The notes beneath the pieces were generated by a model. The model was not told the origin of the DNA. It saw only the letters and a program-made list of their open reading frames with translations, and made no database searches. This document shows, in pieces, positions 31,789 through 43,602 of a stretch of 64,000 nucleotides of DNA. The position numbers and the translations under genes are program-made. Every line of letters starts with the position of its first letter. Position 1 is the stretch's first letter. Source of the stretch: Punica granatum (lineage: Eukaryota; Streptophyta; Magnoliopsida; Myrtales; Lythraceae); the NCBI RefSeq assembly GCF_007655135.1, contig NC_045134.1, forward strand, positions 23,956,568-24,020,567. Direction: 5' to 3'.

Positions 31789-32786
31789 ACTTTCAGACCC
31801 TCTTATTCCCTCTCTCGCATAGTCTCATTGATGCGGCCTTGGCCAGCGTTGTCCTCCAAGTGGTCGGAGGGTGTGGTTATGAGGTAGCCCTCGTGGCTGA
31901 GACCATCCGATCCTTCGATCGCGTCTTGAGAATATGTGACCGAAGGATAAGAGGATCCCCTATGCTTTTACAAATTTGGCTCAAAAGTCACGCAAACTCT
32001 CTGCATCTGGTGCGCTCAATTATGTATTTTAATGATCCAGAATCAATTATTTCTCGATTGCTACCCCTCCTACGTGTGGAAGAATGCAAGGTCTCTAAGT
32101 GGATCAAAATTTTTCATGAAATAGCACCTAGGAGCTTCAAGTGGCGTGCCGCGTGGATGCCACCCGGACCCATGACCCTTAGGTGTCCTGATTTTTATGG
32201 AGTCCCACTCATGAGTCATGCGGGGTCCACCACTTATTTTCCAACGCCAGTAGTGAGGCAGCTCGGTGGCTTACAGACAGTCCCCGAGGATACAGCGCGA
32301 ACTAGATTTGAACATACTTGGCGAGAGGATAAGACACCTGCAGATCGCCAAAGTAATGTCGAACAGACCCTGGATGCGTGGCGAACTTTGATTACCGAGC
32401 GCCCATACTTCCCCGAGCATCCGACCCTTGATGAGCAGGATTTCCAGGCTACAGAAGAATACATCATTCGCTTCTACCGATGGGGTCCAGCAGCACACGA
32501 GGATCTCATCAACTCTCCGCGAGTGGGAGATGACGGGTCACCCGGCGTAACTCCCACTCCGAATATGGCCATCCAAGTCGAGCTCACTCATCTTAGAGCC
32601 GAAAGAGATCGTCTTCGTCGAGAAGTCGCAGAAAAAGACGAGCAGCTTGTTGATCAGTGCCAACTACAGAGAGAGCTCGCCCAGACCCGTGCCGAGCTAC
32701 AGAAGTGCGATCAAGAATTGGCACGAGCAAACGCCGCTTTGGAGAGGTCCAGGAAAAGGGCCCGCAGGGGTCTATATACACCCTAG
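31782..32786 (+). CDS. Retroelement gag-like ORF (DUF7745-like), C-terminal half with coiled coil, unit 2
   Basis: 334 codons with no internal stop, about 12 residue differences from 3669-4673 spread along the length, several non-conservative (Gly to Asp, Arg to His, Leu to Phe). This is consistent with drift and not purifying selection. The domain core and the E/R/Q-rich coiled coil (260-325) are retained. No methionine start near the domain boundary. Confidence 0.5.
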   Translation: MLNFQTLLFPLSHSLIDAALASVVLQVVGGCGYEVALVAETIRSFDRVLRICDRRIRGSPMLLQIWLKSHANSLHLVRSIMYFNDPESIISRLLPLLRVEECKVSKWIKIFHEIAPRSFKWRAAWMPPGPMTLRCPDFYGVPLMSHAGSTTYFPTPVVRQLGGLQTVPEDTARTRFEHTWREDKTPADRQSNVEQTLDAWRTLITERPYFPEHPTLDEQDFQATEEYIIRFYRWGPAAHEDLINSPRVGDDGSPGVTPTPNMAIQVELTHLRAERDRLRREVAEKDEQLVDQCQLQRELAQTRAELQKCDQELARANAALERSRKRARRGLYTP

Positions 32787-32989
32787 GATAGACACCCCTG
32801 CCAGACCCTCGAACTAAGACTTTCCATGGCGATGGTTGCTCGCTCCCCGAGCGCAGTGGAAAATCGACTTAGGACTTCAATTTAAAAACTTGCATTGTGC
32901 TTTGAACTGTCCCAGTCAATATGAATGACCGCATTAGTATTTTCAAAACTCATGCATTGCATGTATTCTGTTTATTTATTATTTTGCAG

Positions 32990-33302
32990 CTACCATGCAT
33001 TCCCACATGATAGGTGAGTCGTGCCAAATTTCGCTGGTAGACAACGTACAGTCTTCACCATTCCTCTACGCCTCCACGTGTTCCAACACGTTTCTTGGCC
33101 TGCCCTGTGCACCTCCCTCAATGCAACAGAGCGCGTCAATAGGCGTCGTGCGAGCACATCACTCCCTGCCCGTGCCGAATCTTCAGCATACGTCCCTCGA
33201 TGCGCTCGCACGACGCTCACCAGTCTAGTTCGCTTCCCTACACTCTTGCATTGAAATTCTGAGCAGTTTATGCTCTTTCATTGTTTTCTTTTCCCATTGC
33301 AG
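32990..33302 (+). other. Exon-like segment with splice-site-like borders, unit 2
   Basis: Exact counterpart of 4877-5189: acceptor TTTTGCAG ending 32989, donor ATAG/GTGAGT at 33013/33014, acceptor CCCATTGCAG ending 33302. All three signals are unchanged between units. Confidence 0.35.
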
Positions 33303-33507
33303 GAAATTCTCAACAAGAAGACAGCCTAAATACTGAGCGACCACAATTGAGATAACAAACGTCTCTGATCCAGCTTCTTAGGATTTCAATACTAAGTCCC
33401 CATCCTTGCTCCACAAAGCAAGACCGCAAGAAAAACTAGAGTCACTGCTTTGCAGTGCCCTGCACTTTTCCTCAGTATTGACCTTTGCTTTTGCATCTCT
33501 TGCACTT

Positions 33508-33880
33508 TCTTATCGAGCACGCATTTACTGCATTGGGCTTCGGCTCCACATCGAGCTCTGGCCCTGCATTGGGCTCCGATCTCGCATTTACTGCATCGGG
33601 TTTCGGCTCCGCATCGGGCTCCAGCCTCCGCATTTACTGCATCGGGTTTCGGGCCCGCTTTTGAGTTTTGGCCCCGCATCGGGCTTTGGCCCCACTTCTG
33701 GACTTCGGCCCCCCATTGGGCTTCGGCCCCACTTTTGAGCTTCGGCCCCGTATCGAGCCTCGATCCTGCATTTACTACTTTCGGGCCCCGGCCCAGCATT
33801 TACTGCTTTTGGGCTCCAGCCCAGCATTTATTACATTCAGGTTTTGACACCTCGCATTTACTGCTTTTAGGCTCATCTGA
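33508..33880 (+). repeat. GC-rich low-complexity repeat tract, unit 2
   Basis: Counterpart of 5395-5765, with a handful of substitutions. Long frames on both strands are repeat artefacts. Confidence 0.75.
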
Positions 33881-34958
33881 AATCCAAAATCGACTTGGAT
33901 TCAAATTCATCTAAGCGATACTCCGAGGAGCAAGTCTAATCCTTTCGCTGCAAAGACCGAAAGTGACGGCTCCACAAGCAAAGCATGGCCCGACTCTTGA
34001 TCGCAGGAGATACCAGCACGATCATGCCTCTGATCAAAGAAGGGATCTCATCCACCTCTGTTGTGGTCGCCGATTGAATACGGGGGCAACATGCGCAGTC
34101 TTCTTTAAACGCTCTTTTCCTTTAATTTAAATGCATTCCCACAAATGGGCTCTCGACACGAACAAATCCTTCAATGGAGCATTAGGATAGTCTTTGTGAT
34201 GCCCTATTAATTTTATTGAACCTGTGTGACTCACCTGTCCTCATGGAACCCGACTCTTCGAGCCTTCCCTAGGACGACTGCGCATGCTTACTCGCAACTA
34301 GGGAAAATCTGCTCATGTGACTTTAGTCACGGTCTAACCACTCTAGAGTAGCGATGACTAGATTCCCAGAAACAAATGCCACCTACACGTGGCACCCCAT
34401 GGGTCATGCGTGGGATAAAAAAGGGATTTTCCTATGGGACCACCTCATATTTCTTGCCACATATTCCTCGCATAATCGCCTAATGCATTGTCTTCTTTGT
34501 CATCTTTCACAGGGGCACATTGATCACAGGCGAAGAGCGATACACGAGTTCGCGCTTCTTTGAGAACTTGTCTTGGACCCTTTCCTTATACTTTGACGAG
34601 GGAGGTGTTCGACGATAAGGTACCCCCCCTATGAAGTCGAAAACAAGGACAATCGAGCGAATCACTCAGCATTGATGCAACCATTTTCCTCGAACATCCA
34701 GTGGCTTCAACAGCGTGCACCCTCCAAGAGGCATGCGCTGGAAAGAACAACAAGAGGTGATCGGAGACATCACACCAGACGCCTACCACAGACCACTTCA
34801 ACAAATGAAGACCGGGGCATCCCCGTTCAACATTCGCGCCGAGACAACCTCGGTTCCCTATTCCACATGGGGCAATTTGATATTCTCTTTTCCTAGATAA
34901 CAGGGGAAATTCACATGTAATACTTGCAAGGGCAAATGAGACGGAGTTCGACTTCCGA

Positions 34959-35249
34959 GTGCACGAGAGTCAAACCTCCAAGAAAGCCCGTCCTCACAAA
35001 ACAGGGCTAGTAACACACAATAAGTCTCCACGCGGCGAAGCACACCAAAGTGGCCTCGGCGATGCAAATCGTGGAGTTTCAAACAAAGACATGGGGTACA
35101 AAACATACCCCGGCTGCAAGAAAAAAAACAGAGCAAAAAGAAGTGGGAAAAATCCGCCAATGAAGAGAGAGAAAAGACGTGGGAAAAACCCGCCAATGAA
35201 CAAAACAAGGCACCGCCGAGATTCAAAACTCCAGCTTCGCCAATCTTGA
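34959..35249 (+). CDS. Possible small lysine-rich ORF of the retroelement, unit 2
   Basis: 96 codons. The first 57 residues equal those of 6846-7169; then a 1-bp shorter A run changes the frame, giving a tail KRSGKNPPMKREKRRGKNPP with an internal duplication. This tail matches the minus-strand element's tail (MKREKRSVKN) better than unit 1 does, so the unit 2 frame is probably ancestral. Function unknown. Confidence 0.25.
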   Translation: MHESQTSKKARPHKTGLVTHNKSPRGEAHQSGLGDANRGVSNKDMGYKTYPGCKKKNRAKRSGKNPPMKREKRRGKNPPMNKTRHRRDSKLQLRQS

Positions 35250-36699
35250 AAAATCAACAAACCCTGACAAAAGGGAAGTAGCAGAAACAACTCCTCGACG
35301 GAGATAGAAAACAATGCACTCGGAGGTTGAATCTTTCGAAACATTCGCCCTTGCAAACTTGAGAGATAAAAGAATCAAGCCCGCTAGGTCGAAAACCCCT
35401 TTTGGGGCGGCCTAGGCAAAAGTTAGGGTAAAAGAGAGGCAGGACCGGAAACCCTTTGAGGCGGTCGTGGCAAAAGGAGAGCTCTTCCCTTTTAGGTTGA
35501 GAGGTGCGGCCCCGAGGTGGGTGACCATAGCAAAATGAGAGATAGATAAAATTGATCCCCTAGTCTCTCACACATCGTGCGGACTAGGGATCCTCAACGG
35601 AAGTGGCCAGATTATCTACTCCAACATGATCCTTGATCAGCTTTCCTACACATCTCAACCGTCCCGCGCTTATTCCTCCTCAAGCACAGTAGGCAAACCG
35701 AGCATGCTATCCAAGCAATTTGATACAGCCTACACAACAGAAGAACAAAGGAAAAATGGTACATCTCGCTACAGGCGTGAACTCGTGTATCCTTTTAGCC
35801 TGGGGCAACGCGTTCCCCCCAAGCTTTCTCTTTTCTGTTTGTCTTTACATAACTCCATAATGAGTCACAGCCACCCTTCAACAGGCTACCACAAAGCCGA
35901 AATCCCAGACATTCCTTTCTGAGATCTAGTCATAGCATTCTGGAAATGGTCAGACCGAGTCTGATCAAATCTAGGCAAAAAAATCCTCACGCGGGTCACA
36001 AGCGCAGCTGCCCTACGGTACCTTGACGAGAAGGGTCCTAAGCCGACAGGCACATCGAATAATCGACAGAGCCGCTAGGGCATCATTAAGAATGTCTCGA
36101 TATGCTCGTACATGGCTAACAGGAGCCTTGGAGGCCTCGCATTGAGGTATTCGAAAATGGGATCTCATTCGCATCGCCAAAGCAAAAACTCTCTACGGGT
36201 CGCTCAAGCGACCCGAAACTGAAGAACATGCGTCGCGAACACATTCTTTTACTTGTGCTTATAAATTGCTAGTAATCCCATGACTTACTACTGATTTCAG
36301 GATCACTGGTACAACAAACGCCGGAACTACGACGGACTCTGATTCCCCATCCCTCGGGGTACATGGGCACTTCGTCTAGAACTCGAATCCTTCATCGCAA
36401 GACCGGGGCGTCCCCATCAAACTACAATCACCCCTGCGATAGAGTTGGCACCTGGCAGAACAACGAGCAACCACCCTAGTGGTGAGGTTGGCTTCTGGCA
36501 GATCAGACGCACAACCGCCCAAGGGGCAAAGCGGGCTTCCAGCAAAGCACAACCTTCCCGGCAGCAATGCAAGCCACGCCTACCACTACATCATCCCAAC
36601 AAAGCCATGACCCAATGCCAAGCGCCCCTCTTCGGCGCCCCGCGTCATTCCCTAACACTAGTCGTTGCTTCTACATTCCTTGCATTTTTCCATTATGCC

Positions 36700-37160
36700 C
36701 ACCTTTACTGCTTTTTGGACTTCGTGTCCATCTTTATTGCTTTTCAGATTTCGCGTCCACGAACTTCGCGTCCATCTTTACTGCTTTTCGGACTTCGCGT
36801 CCATCTTTACTGCTTTTCGAACTTTGCGTCCACGGACTTCGCGTCCATCTTTACTGTTTTTCGGACTTCGCGTCCGTCTTTACTGCTTTTCGGACTTCGC
36901 GTCCGTCTTTACTGCTTTTCGAACTTCGCGTCCATCTTTATTGCTTTTCGAACTTCGCGTCCATCTTTGCTGCATTTCGAACTTCGTGTCCGCACTTACT
37001 GTTTTTGGACTTCGTGTCCGCAGTTACTGCATTTTGGACTTCGTGTCCGCATTCACTGTTTTTCGAATTTCGTGTCCTCATTTACTGCTTTTCGAACTTC
37101 GTGTCCGCATCTGCGTTCCGGACTTCTTGTCCGCATTTACTGCTTTCCGGACTTCGTCAG
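36700..37160 (+). repeat. 28-bp minisatellite, unit 2 (longer)
   Basis: About sixteen units of CATCTTTACTGCTTTTCGG followed by ACTTCGCGTC, with a left block (CGCGTCCATC) absent from unit 1 and a right block (CGTGTCCGCA) shared with it. Confidence 0.8.
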
Positions 37161-37170
37161 CTTGGGAGCC

Positions 37171-38985
37171 TAGGGCTTCGGTAGAGGGCTCAACCCGCAA
37201 GTTGTTGCCTAGCCAGATCTGTACCAACGAGGTCGAGTCTAGTCATGGCGTGGCCAAATCGGGCTTCGTCAGCTTGATAGGAATTGGGAGAGGTAGGTTG
37301 GGTTGCCGGAAGAGGATGTTCAGCGACGGCGACAGCATAGGGTGGTGACGGCGACGGCAACTGCAAAGTGGAGGTGGCAACGGGGCAGAGATGACATAGG
37401 TGGTGGTGGCTAAGGGCAAAAAATATGATGAATAGATGTGGGTATATTGGTAATTTGGATTCTATTACGTATGTGTAATAGCAATTACATAGAGAAGAGT
37501 GGAGAATGACATTTACATGTCTATTACAGATAGGACCTTCTATCCGTAATTCAAATTCCAATTACGGACACAACCAAATAAAGTAATCGGTGACGTAATA
37601 GATACGTAATGTAATTGCTATTACGTTTAACCAAACGCACCGTAAGTAATTTATTTTGAATGCATACAATTTTTTTATCGGTTACATGAATGCATACGAT
37701 TTTAAATTGAATGCACCAAACATTCCAAATTTAGGGATAAATACCTATATGGTCCACAATGTTTGGCTATTATTAAAGACGCAATGTTTGTTATTGTCCA
37801 AATAAAATCGTTACATTTTGCAAAAGTAGCATGAGTGCTCTCAATCTATTGTCAAATAATCACTTGAGATTTATAGTCATGTAACTTCTAAATAAATTTT
37901 TATTTTTTCCCTTTGGGACCATGAGGTTTTCTCAATTTATTAGTTGATACCAATTTTGCTCGAGTATCAGTTTGCTTTGAACATGAAGTATTCGTAGTGG
38001 GTTTCAAACCCTTACATGAATGTAAAATACGCCCACTAGCAATGCACTTCAAATGTTCAATTAGTTAAAACTGTTCGGATAGTTTAGGTCTGCATGTCAC
38101 CATCTAAGAACATCCATCAGATCATTCATCATTTTAGGGTAACTTACTCATTTCATATCTTCATTTGAGAGCCATGTTTAAACTTGCATTATTGGCTTGA
38201 ATTCCTCATGTTATAGGCATTTATGCACCAGAAACAATGGTAGCCTCTCTAGAATGTTAATTCTGCCCTGCAGGCTCCTATTATTTCTTGACTCAGTCTG
38301 ACATGTTTCTGTAGATTTTAGTTTCAGTCTCACCTGGTAAGCAAGATAAGGCTTTAGATTTGACACTTGTTGTGGGACTATTCGTTGTACTAGGCCCATG
38401 AACTTCCCAAGAAAAAGTAGAGAATACAATTGTATTTTAAGAAAGAAGCATACTCATTGCATATTATGTTATTATGTCCTTCCGGATAGTATAGAAATAT
38501 CGAAGTTTCTTTTATACTCCTAATCGATATTGTGGAAATAAATAGGGAAATTGATTCCTACAGAAAAAAAATAGGGAAATTGGTCATAACTCGGAGGTGG
38601 ATCATGGCTTGTGTATAGTGAGGATGACCCATGGGAAGTTCTGTCTAGCACGTAAGAAAAAGATGGCTTGCGATGTCTCGATGATACAGTTCCAATAATA
38701 TTAACTTGAAAATATACACTTGCAGCAATCTAGATTTATATTTTACCGTTTGGGTTACATAAGTTGATATTCAGGTCATTCATGGCTAACGTGTTTACAA
38801 ATCAGCCCATATATATATATATATATATGAATATGATGGCATTATTTCCGTACGTCTTCCACAGTAATGTCCTAAAGTCCGATTTCTTATGAGCCTATCG
38901 ATGGCTGAATGCATAGGGCGCACATATATTAAACCAAAACTTCTCATACATATTTGCAATAAGTATTTCCCATGCAGTAAATGGA
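37171..38985. other. Boundary DNA, possible MITE and AT-rich intergenic DNA, unit 2
   Basis: Counterpart of 8590-10395 with about 1 percent difference. Contains the ATTAC-rich inverted-repeat element ending ACCAAACGCACC at about 37640 and a TA run at about 38808-38828. No gene recognised. Confidence 0.5.
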
Positions 38986-38989
38986 TTAT

Positions 38990-39325
38990 GGATCAACTAG
39001 GAATTAAGACCGCGGAGCATCGCATGGAAACCTGGGTCCTGTAGGTGCTGTTATTCGAGATGAGGGTGTGGGATATTGTTTGTGGGATTTGCTCACAATA
39101 TTGGCATTGCGGTTGTAGCAAAGTGATGGGGCGTCTGAATGGGCTCAGAACATGCTTTGAATTCGGGTTTCTGACGATCATTCTTGATGTGGACTCCAAG
39201 CTTATCGGCCTATTTAATGTACCAAAGAAACTAGAAATTAAGATTCAGGGTACCTGTTTACATATGGTGCTCAGAGAGGAGCGCTTTCTTGAACATAATA
39301 ACACCGCGTATTGGGAATCTTAGTA
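38990..39325 (+). pseudogene. LINE-type RNase H relic, unit 2
   Basis: Counterpart of 10400-10740 with the same frameshifts. One substitution restores Gly in the phrase before FLTIILDVDSK, but the frame remains broken. Confidence 0.6.
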
Positions 39326-39329
39326 TCGA

Positions 39330-40215
39330 AGATCGACACGATAACAATCTTAGTGTGAGCCCAATATTTGTCCTTCGCCACAGCTTTTCCTAGCTTCGCA
39401 CAAGATAAATGCACTGTGTAGAATTTTGTTAAATTTTTACTTTAAGATACTTATTTTCCAAGGGGTAGTAATTCCTACAGAATTTGATTCCTTCACTCAA
39501 AATTGCAGTTCACAAAAATCGTCTGTTACTTGCTTAAGATAATTCGGTATCGTTGAAAGTCGAAATTAACTGAAATTCAAAGATAACATCATTATGATAT
39601 GTGTCGGACATGCATCTTTGACGCAGTGAAATTAAAGAATAATTGCAATCTATTGATTCGCACATGAATGCCAAAAAACAATCTTTCATAATCTATTGAT
39701 TCTACGAATACTAGGGAATATGCATCAAACTCAAATCGAATCCAAGAATGGGTAAAGAGCATGGTAGCTCCAAACTTTTATTGAATGATCAAAGAGACAA
39801 CTGTCTTTAACCCTAGGGTTTTACAAAGCTTAAATAGAAATTAAAACTTCTAAATTGCACGAAAGATATAAATTTTTCCTAAAATTGTAAAAATGCCCAT
39901 ATAACATAAAAATGCCCGTTTGAGGCCATAAACGATAGAAGTAGGCCTAAATCTCGTCTCTACACAACCAAAGGCAGTGAATTTTTGCTCCGAAAGCCGT
40001 TTTCCTTGAGACAGGGTCGTCAGAACCTATTTTTCTTGATATATCGATTTGCCACGTCGTCTGTCGCATCAATCTTGCAGCACTTATGCTTATTATGAGC
40101 TTTTTCTATGATTTTTTTTCCCCGGGTGGATTGTGCTTATTATGATTTATTGATAATAACTGGATGTATACGGCCATTTATTTAACTGTCTACATGGCCC
40201 GGTTAGCATGCATGA
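39330..40215. other. AT-rich intergenic DNA, no gene recognised, unit 2
   Basis: Counterpart of 10741-11625, nearly identical. Includes the first copy of the short direct duplication (40168-40258). Confidence 0.5.
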
Positions 40216-40219
40216 TATA

Positions 40220-40489
40220 TACGGCCATTTATTTAACTCTGTCTATATGGCCCTGTTAGTAAAGTGAATGAGTAGTTTCCATTCGGCGTGATGAATTGAG
40301 GCCCCAGCTCGTTGTCCTTCGATTGCGGTGGATGGTTGCAGGGCTGGGCAGCATATTGTCAACCTCGACTGTTACCTTCTGCCCCTGGAGGATATCGGTG
40401 TGGGCCACGGATCCTATGGTGGTGGCTTCCCATAGCACCATCAAGAAGGATATAAGCAAGAGAAAAGAACTTCCCTTAATCGAACTCAT
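40220..40489 (-). pseudogene. SPH-A: frameshifted, truncated S-protein homologue, unit 2
   Basis: Identical over the reading frame to 11666-11899: same signal peptide, same 1-base loss after TIH, same missing C-terminal half. Complete identity over more than 230 bp of a dead gene, against 2.8 percent difference in SPH-D, is worth noting. Confidence 0.85.
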
Positions 40490-40756
40490 GCTTGCTAATT
40501 TTTCTGTCTTAATTCTTTCTTTCTCTTTAATTTGAAGTTTTTAGTTGTGATTCTTGAAGGAAGCAAGAGTTGCTTAAATACGAATTCTTAGGGCCCCAAA
40601 ATAAATTAGATTAATTAATTGAAGATATCATTTTCTGTATAACTTCAAAGTGTTTCCTATTCGAACATGCACGAAAGAAAATATAATTTGTAAAATTAAG
40701 ATGAATTAAGTGCACTTGCTTTCTTATATATCAGTAAAGATTAATAAAGAGATATC

Positions 40757-40935
40757 AACGTGAGTCAGTTCAAGTTGTTCGACGCATATTCCGCTTTCAA
40801 GGTCTCAGGTTCGAGTCCTTGTAATGCAGAAAATTTACGTTGTAAGAGTTTTACTCTTTAGTAGACCGGTCGGACTCGACTGAATTAGTCAGGGCTTAAT
40901 TGGGCTTTCGGATACGAGGGTTCATGTAAAAAAGA
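40757..40935 (+). mobile_element. tRNA-derived SINE, unit 2
   Basis: Counterpart of 12168-12345; B-box GGTTCGAGTCC at 40808-40818 intact. Confidence 0.65.
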
Positions 40936-41977
40936 AAATGAAGAGATAGATTGAGCTGACTGGATTTTGGATTAGTCGGTTTCATTGGATTTTCAAATAT
41001 TAAGTGGTGCACACTGAAGAATTATAAAAAGAATAGAATTTATTAAATTGCAAAAGAGGTATCTATCTGGAATCTGGATTGAAGCTAACTTTTTGCTCTT
41101 CAAGTTTGTTGATCATGTATTTTTTTTTTCAGTTACAACAGAAGTACGTGGTATTAATATAATGAAATAGAAATTCTAATAACTGATAAAAGTGACACTT
41201 ATAGTTTCATAATGAATATCGAACTTGCAAACTCTTATTTACCAGATAAAAGTATGCGTCATTACACTGCACCCTTTTTGATTATATAATAATTTAAAGT
41301 ATATTAATTTGTCCATCGAAAAAAAGTACATTAATTTGCCAAATGGAAGCATATTAATTTAAAATATTCTTAGGACCGCGAGGTATAATGAAGTTATTGA
41401 ACGGGGCTGTGAGGGAAAATGTCACATTGAATTTTTTGGGTAAATTTTCATTCGATTTAATTTATGTTTTCTCTATTTAATTTTGATTTAAAGAAAATTT
41501 TGTCTTCTGTTGGAAATAATGGAAATAATTTTAAAAAATTGTGTTATTTCCACCGAAAAAAATTTCGGCACACGTTTTTCAACTGAAATTATGTTGCAAA
41601 TAAATTTTTTAAATGCTCAACGAATTTCATTAATAATTATACAATCTAATGGCGCAAAAAGTGATTTCACCTAAAAAATGATTGCACCGTAGACTTTTCT
41701 TAGATTGACCTTCAGTCAATTGTCTGAAATAAACTCCTTTGAAAATCTGAGATTTCGAACGAAATTTCATTAATTTTTATTTGTTTTCCTACAGATTACC
41801 AAGGAATTTCTATTGGAAATTATCATACCCATCAATCTTCATAATACTATTAAAAGTTAAGAATACTTTCTGACTGATCTTCTGTCGAACATATTGTTTT
41901 CAAGAAAAAAATTTGTAGCCTTTGAAAAGAATATTAAAAGTTGAGAAAATGTAAAAACAAATGCAAAGGATTGACCG
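40936..41977. other. AT-rich intergenic DNA, no gene recognised, unit 2
   Basis: Counterpart of 12346-13387 with only a few substitutions; no coding signal. Confidence 0.6.
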
Positions 41978-42215
41978 GGGCCTGCCTAAGTTCCCTCGCT
42001 CGATCGCAAGCCAAGCTAGTAGGTTTTTCGCCTACGAAGGATACTCAAAATCTAGTACAATGAAAGAAAAATCATAAATAACTAATAAAAAATACGGGTA
42101 GTTTCACTAGGTATCGAACCTATGACCGCTTAGTTAGCAAGCGACAACATGCGCCATATGATGCTATACCCTTTTTTGATAGCCGAGCTAGTAGCTCAAT
42201 CTAAGAAATTCCATC
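41978..42215 (-). mobile_element. Possible second SINE type, unit 2
   Basis: Counterpart of 13388-13625; GGTTCGATACC on the minus strand is retained, while one neighbouring base has changed. Confidence 0.4.
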
Positions 42216-42592
42216 GATGATTACCTTGGAAAATTATCTGTTTTCTTTTGGTTTGGGGACTGAACTTGCTCTTTGATTGAATAGAATGAAAAACAACATT
42301 TCCAGCTCCTCAACGGGGAGAACATCCAAAATAAATTATAGCAACCTAAACGCAGTACTCGACTTAGTGATAGAAGGATGTCTTGTATAATCTATTTAGA
42401 TAACTTGTAGAATAAATTTAGATCTCGATAAAGGCATATCCACCACGGGTTGATGAATCAAAGGGTTTTCCACTTTATTGAAAATGAAGTACAAACAGTT
42501 GGATGAGTTGTCCTAAATCTATTAAGGATTTCGCATAAATATGCGAAATTACAGCCAGCCCATTTCTGTTCTGGTAACAATATTTTATGCCC

Positions 42593-43045
42593 TCAACAAT
42601 AATGGTGCCACGGAAGAGAAATCTCGTAGCTTTTACTTTCACCTTCCTTGAATCCCACGATAGCAGAATCTCTCGCCTCCCACCTGCAGTACTTGAAGCA
42701 CCTATCTGGGTTGTCCCTGTCGGCCCTGTAGATGTCGAACACGAGCTGCCCGCCCTGCCACGATGCTCCACAGAAGAAAAGCGTGCTGCCTATGATGTTA
42801 ACCCTGAACCGAAATGAGTAACTCTGGCCTGCCCCGACAGTGTGGATCCCAAGATCATCGTCCTTCAATTTGCAGTGGATGGTTAGAGGCGCACCATGAG
42901 GCAGCTTGTTAAAGATTTCCACCTTCTTTGAATAAAAGCTGAATTTACTTCCGTCGCTTGGCAGGGCTACGGTCGGAGATTCCAGTAACACTTCCAAAGT
43001 TAGTACAAATATTAAGAGGAAAGAATACACGTTGACCAAACTCAT
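42593..43045 (-). CDS. SPH-B: secreted S-protein homologue, unit 2
   Basis: 150 residues. The sequence is as SPH-B of unit 1 with three coding differences: one of three lysines (40-42) is lost in frame, CKSK becomes CKLK just after Cys 58 (two substitutions in one codon), and SYDIS becomes SYEIS. The TAA stop has mutated to TAT, so translation continues two codons (Tyr-Cys) to TGA, adding a fifth mature cysteine at the very C-terminus. Signal peptide and the four family cysteines are intact. Secreted S1-family protein of unknown role. Confidence 0.92.
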   Translation of the reverse strand: MSLVNVYSFLLIFVLTLEVLLESPTVALPSDGSKFSFYSKKVEIFNKLPHGAPLTIHCKLKDDDLGIHTVGAGQSYSFRFRVNIIGSTLFFCGASWQGGQLVFDIYRADRDNPDRCFKYCRWEARDSAIVGFKEGESKSYEISLPWHHYC

Positions 43046-43170
43046 GCTTTGCTTAGTGTCTCTCTCTCGATCTCTTTGTCAATTTCCTTGGTCAATTCGG
43101 TGGGGCTTCAAGAAAAAAAAAAAGGAACTCTTTGGCAGAAAATGAATTGTATAATTGACTGGCGTAATCC

Positions 43171-43184
43171 CATATATATTTTAA
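43171..43184 (-). promoter_or_regulatory. Candidate TATA box for SPH-B, unit 2
   Basis: Same AAAATATATATGG run as unit 1, about 130 bases upstream of the ATG. Confidence 0.4.
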
Positions 43185-43334
43185 ACCCTAGCGAAGTATA
43201 TTCCATACTTGAAAATGTTTATCATATATGTGCAAGGAAAGTATACACAACTGGGTAAATGGAATGTACATTAATTTACAAATCTGTATATCAATTATCA
43301 CCAAATAATGAGGTAAAAATATTAGTGTTGGAAA

Positions 43335-43535
43335 ATCATTCTTTCAATCAATATGGATTGATTCAAGTGATTGGACGCTTTTTTCCCTTTAAGCAAGGTC
43401 TTGGGTTCGAGTATTGTGAATGAAGAAAATCCACACTGATGGAGTTTTACCCCTTTTTGAATCGATCCGGCTCAACTTGACTAGTCAAAGATCCTTTGAA
43501 CTTCCGGATATTAAGGTACATATAAAAAAAATCAT
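43335..43535 (+). mobile_element. Diverged SINE copy, unit 2
   Basis: Counterpart of 14745-14945. It reads GGGTTCGAGTATTG at the B-box position and keeps the GGAGTTTTACCCC and CCGGCTCAACTTGAC blocks. Confidence 0.55.
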
Positions 43536-43602
43536 GCTTTCAATTATACTTTTTCTTTAATTTTTTTATTCATGGATGGGAATCTTGATTTACCTAAAGG
43601 CA

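Larger units (their letters stand above)
30723..37170 (+). mobile_element. Internal region of non-autonomous plus-strand element, 3' truncated, unit 2
   Basis: Same order of parts as 2610-8580. Differences: a 16-bp loss near 35525, and about 500 bp at 36457-36970 that unit 1 lacks. The extra part contains CAACGAGCAACC and AACCGCCCAAGG words that match, inverted, the 51080-51400 region of the minus-strand element, so it is ancestral and unit 1 has the deletion. Confidence 0.75.

Noticed and set aside
27423..37170. Simple nested insertion of the plus-strand element into the minus-strand element
   Set aside because: No 3' LTR or right-hand remainder of the host element follows, and the whole arrangement including downstream SPH genes repeats unit 1, so a tandem duplication boundary explains it better.
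36445..37348. Overlapping plus-strand frames of 205-242 codons rich in Phe, Arg and Ser
   Set aside because: All three forward frames are open through the 28-bp minisatellite, the signature of a repeat and not a gene.
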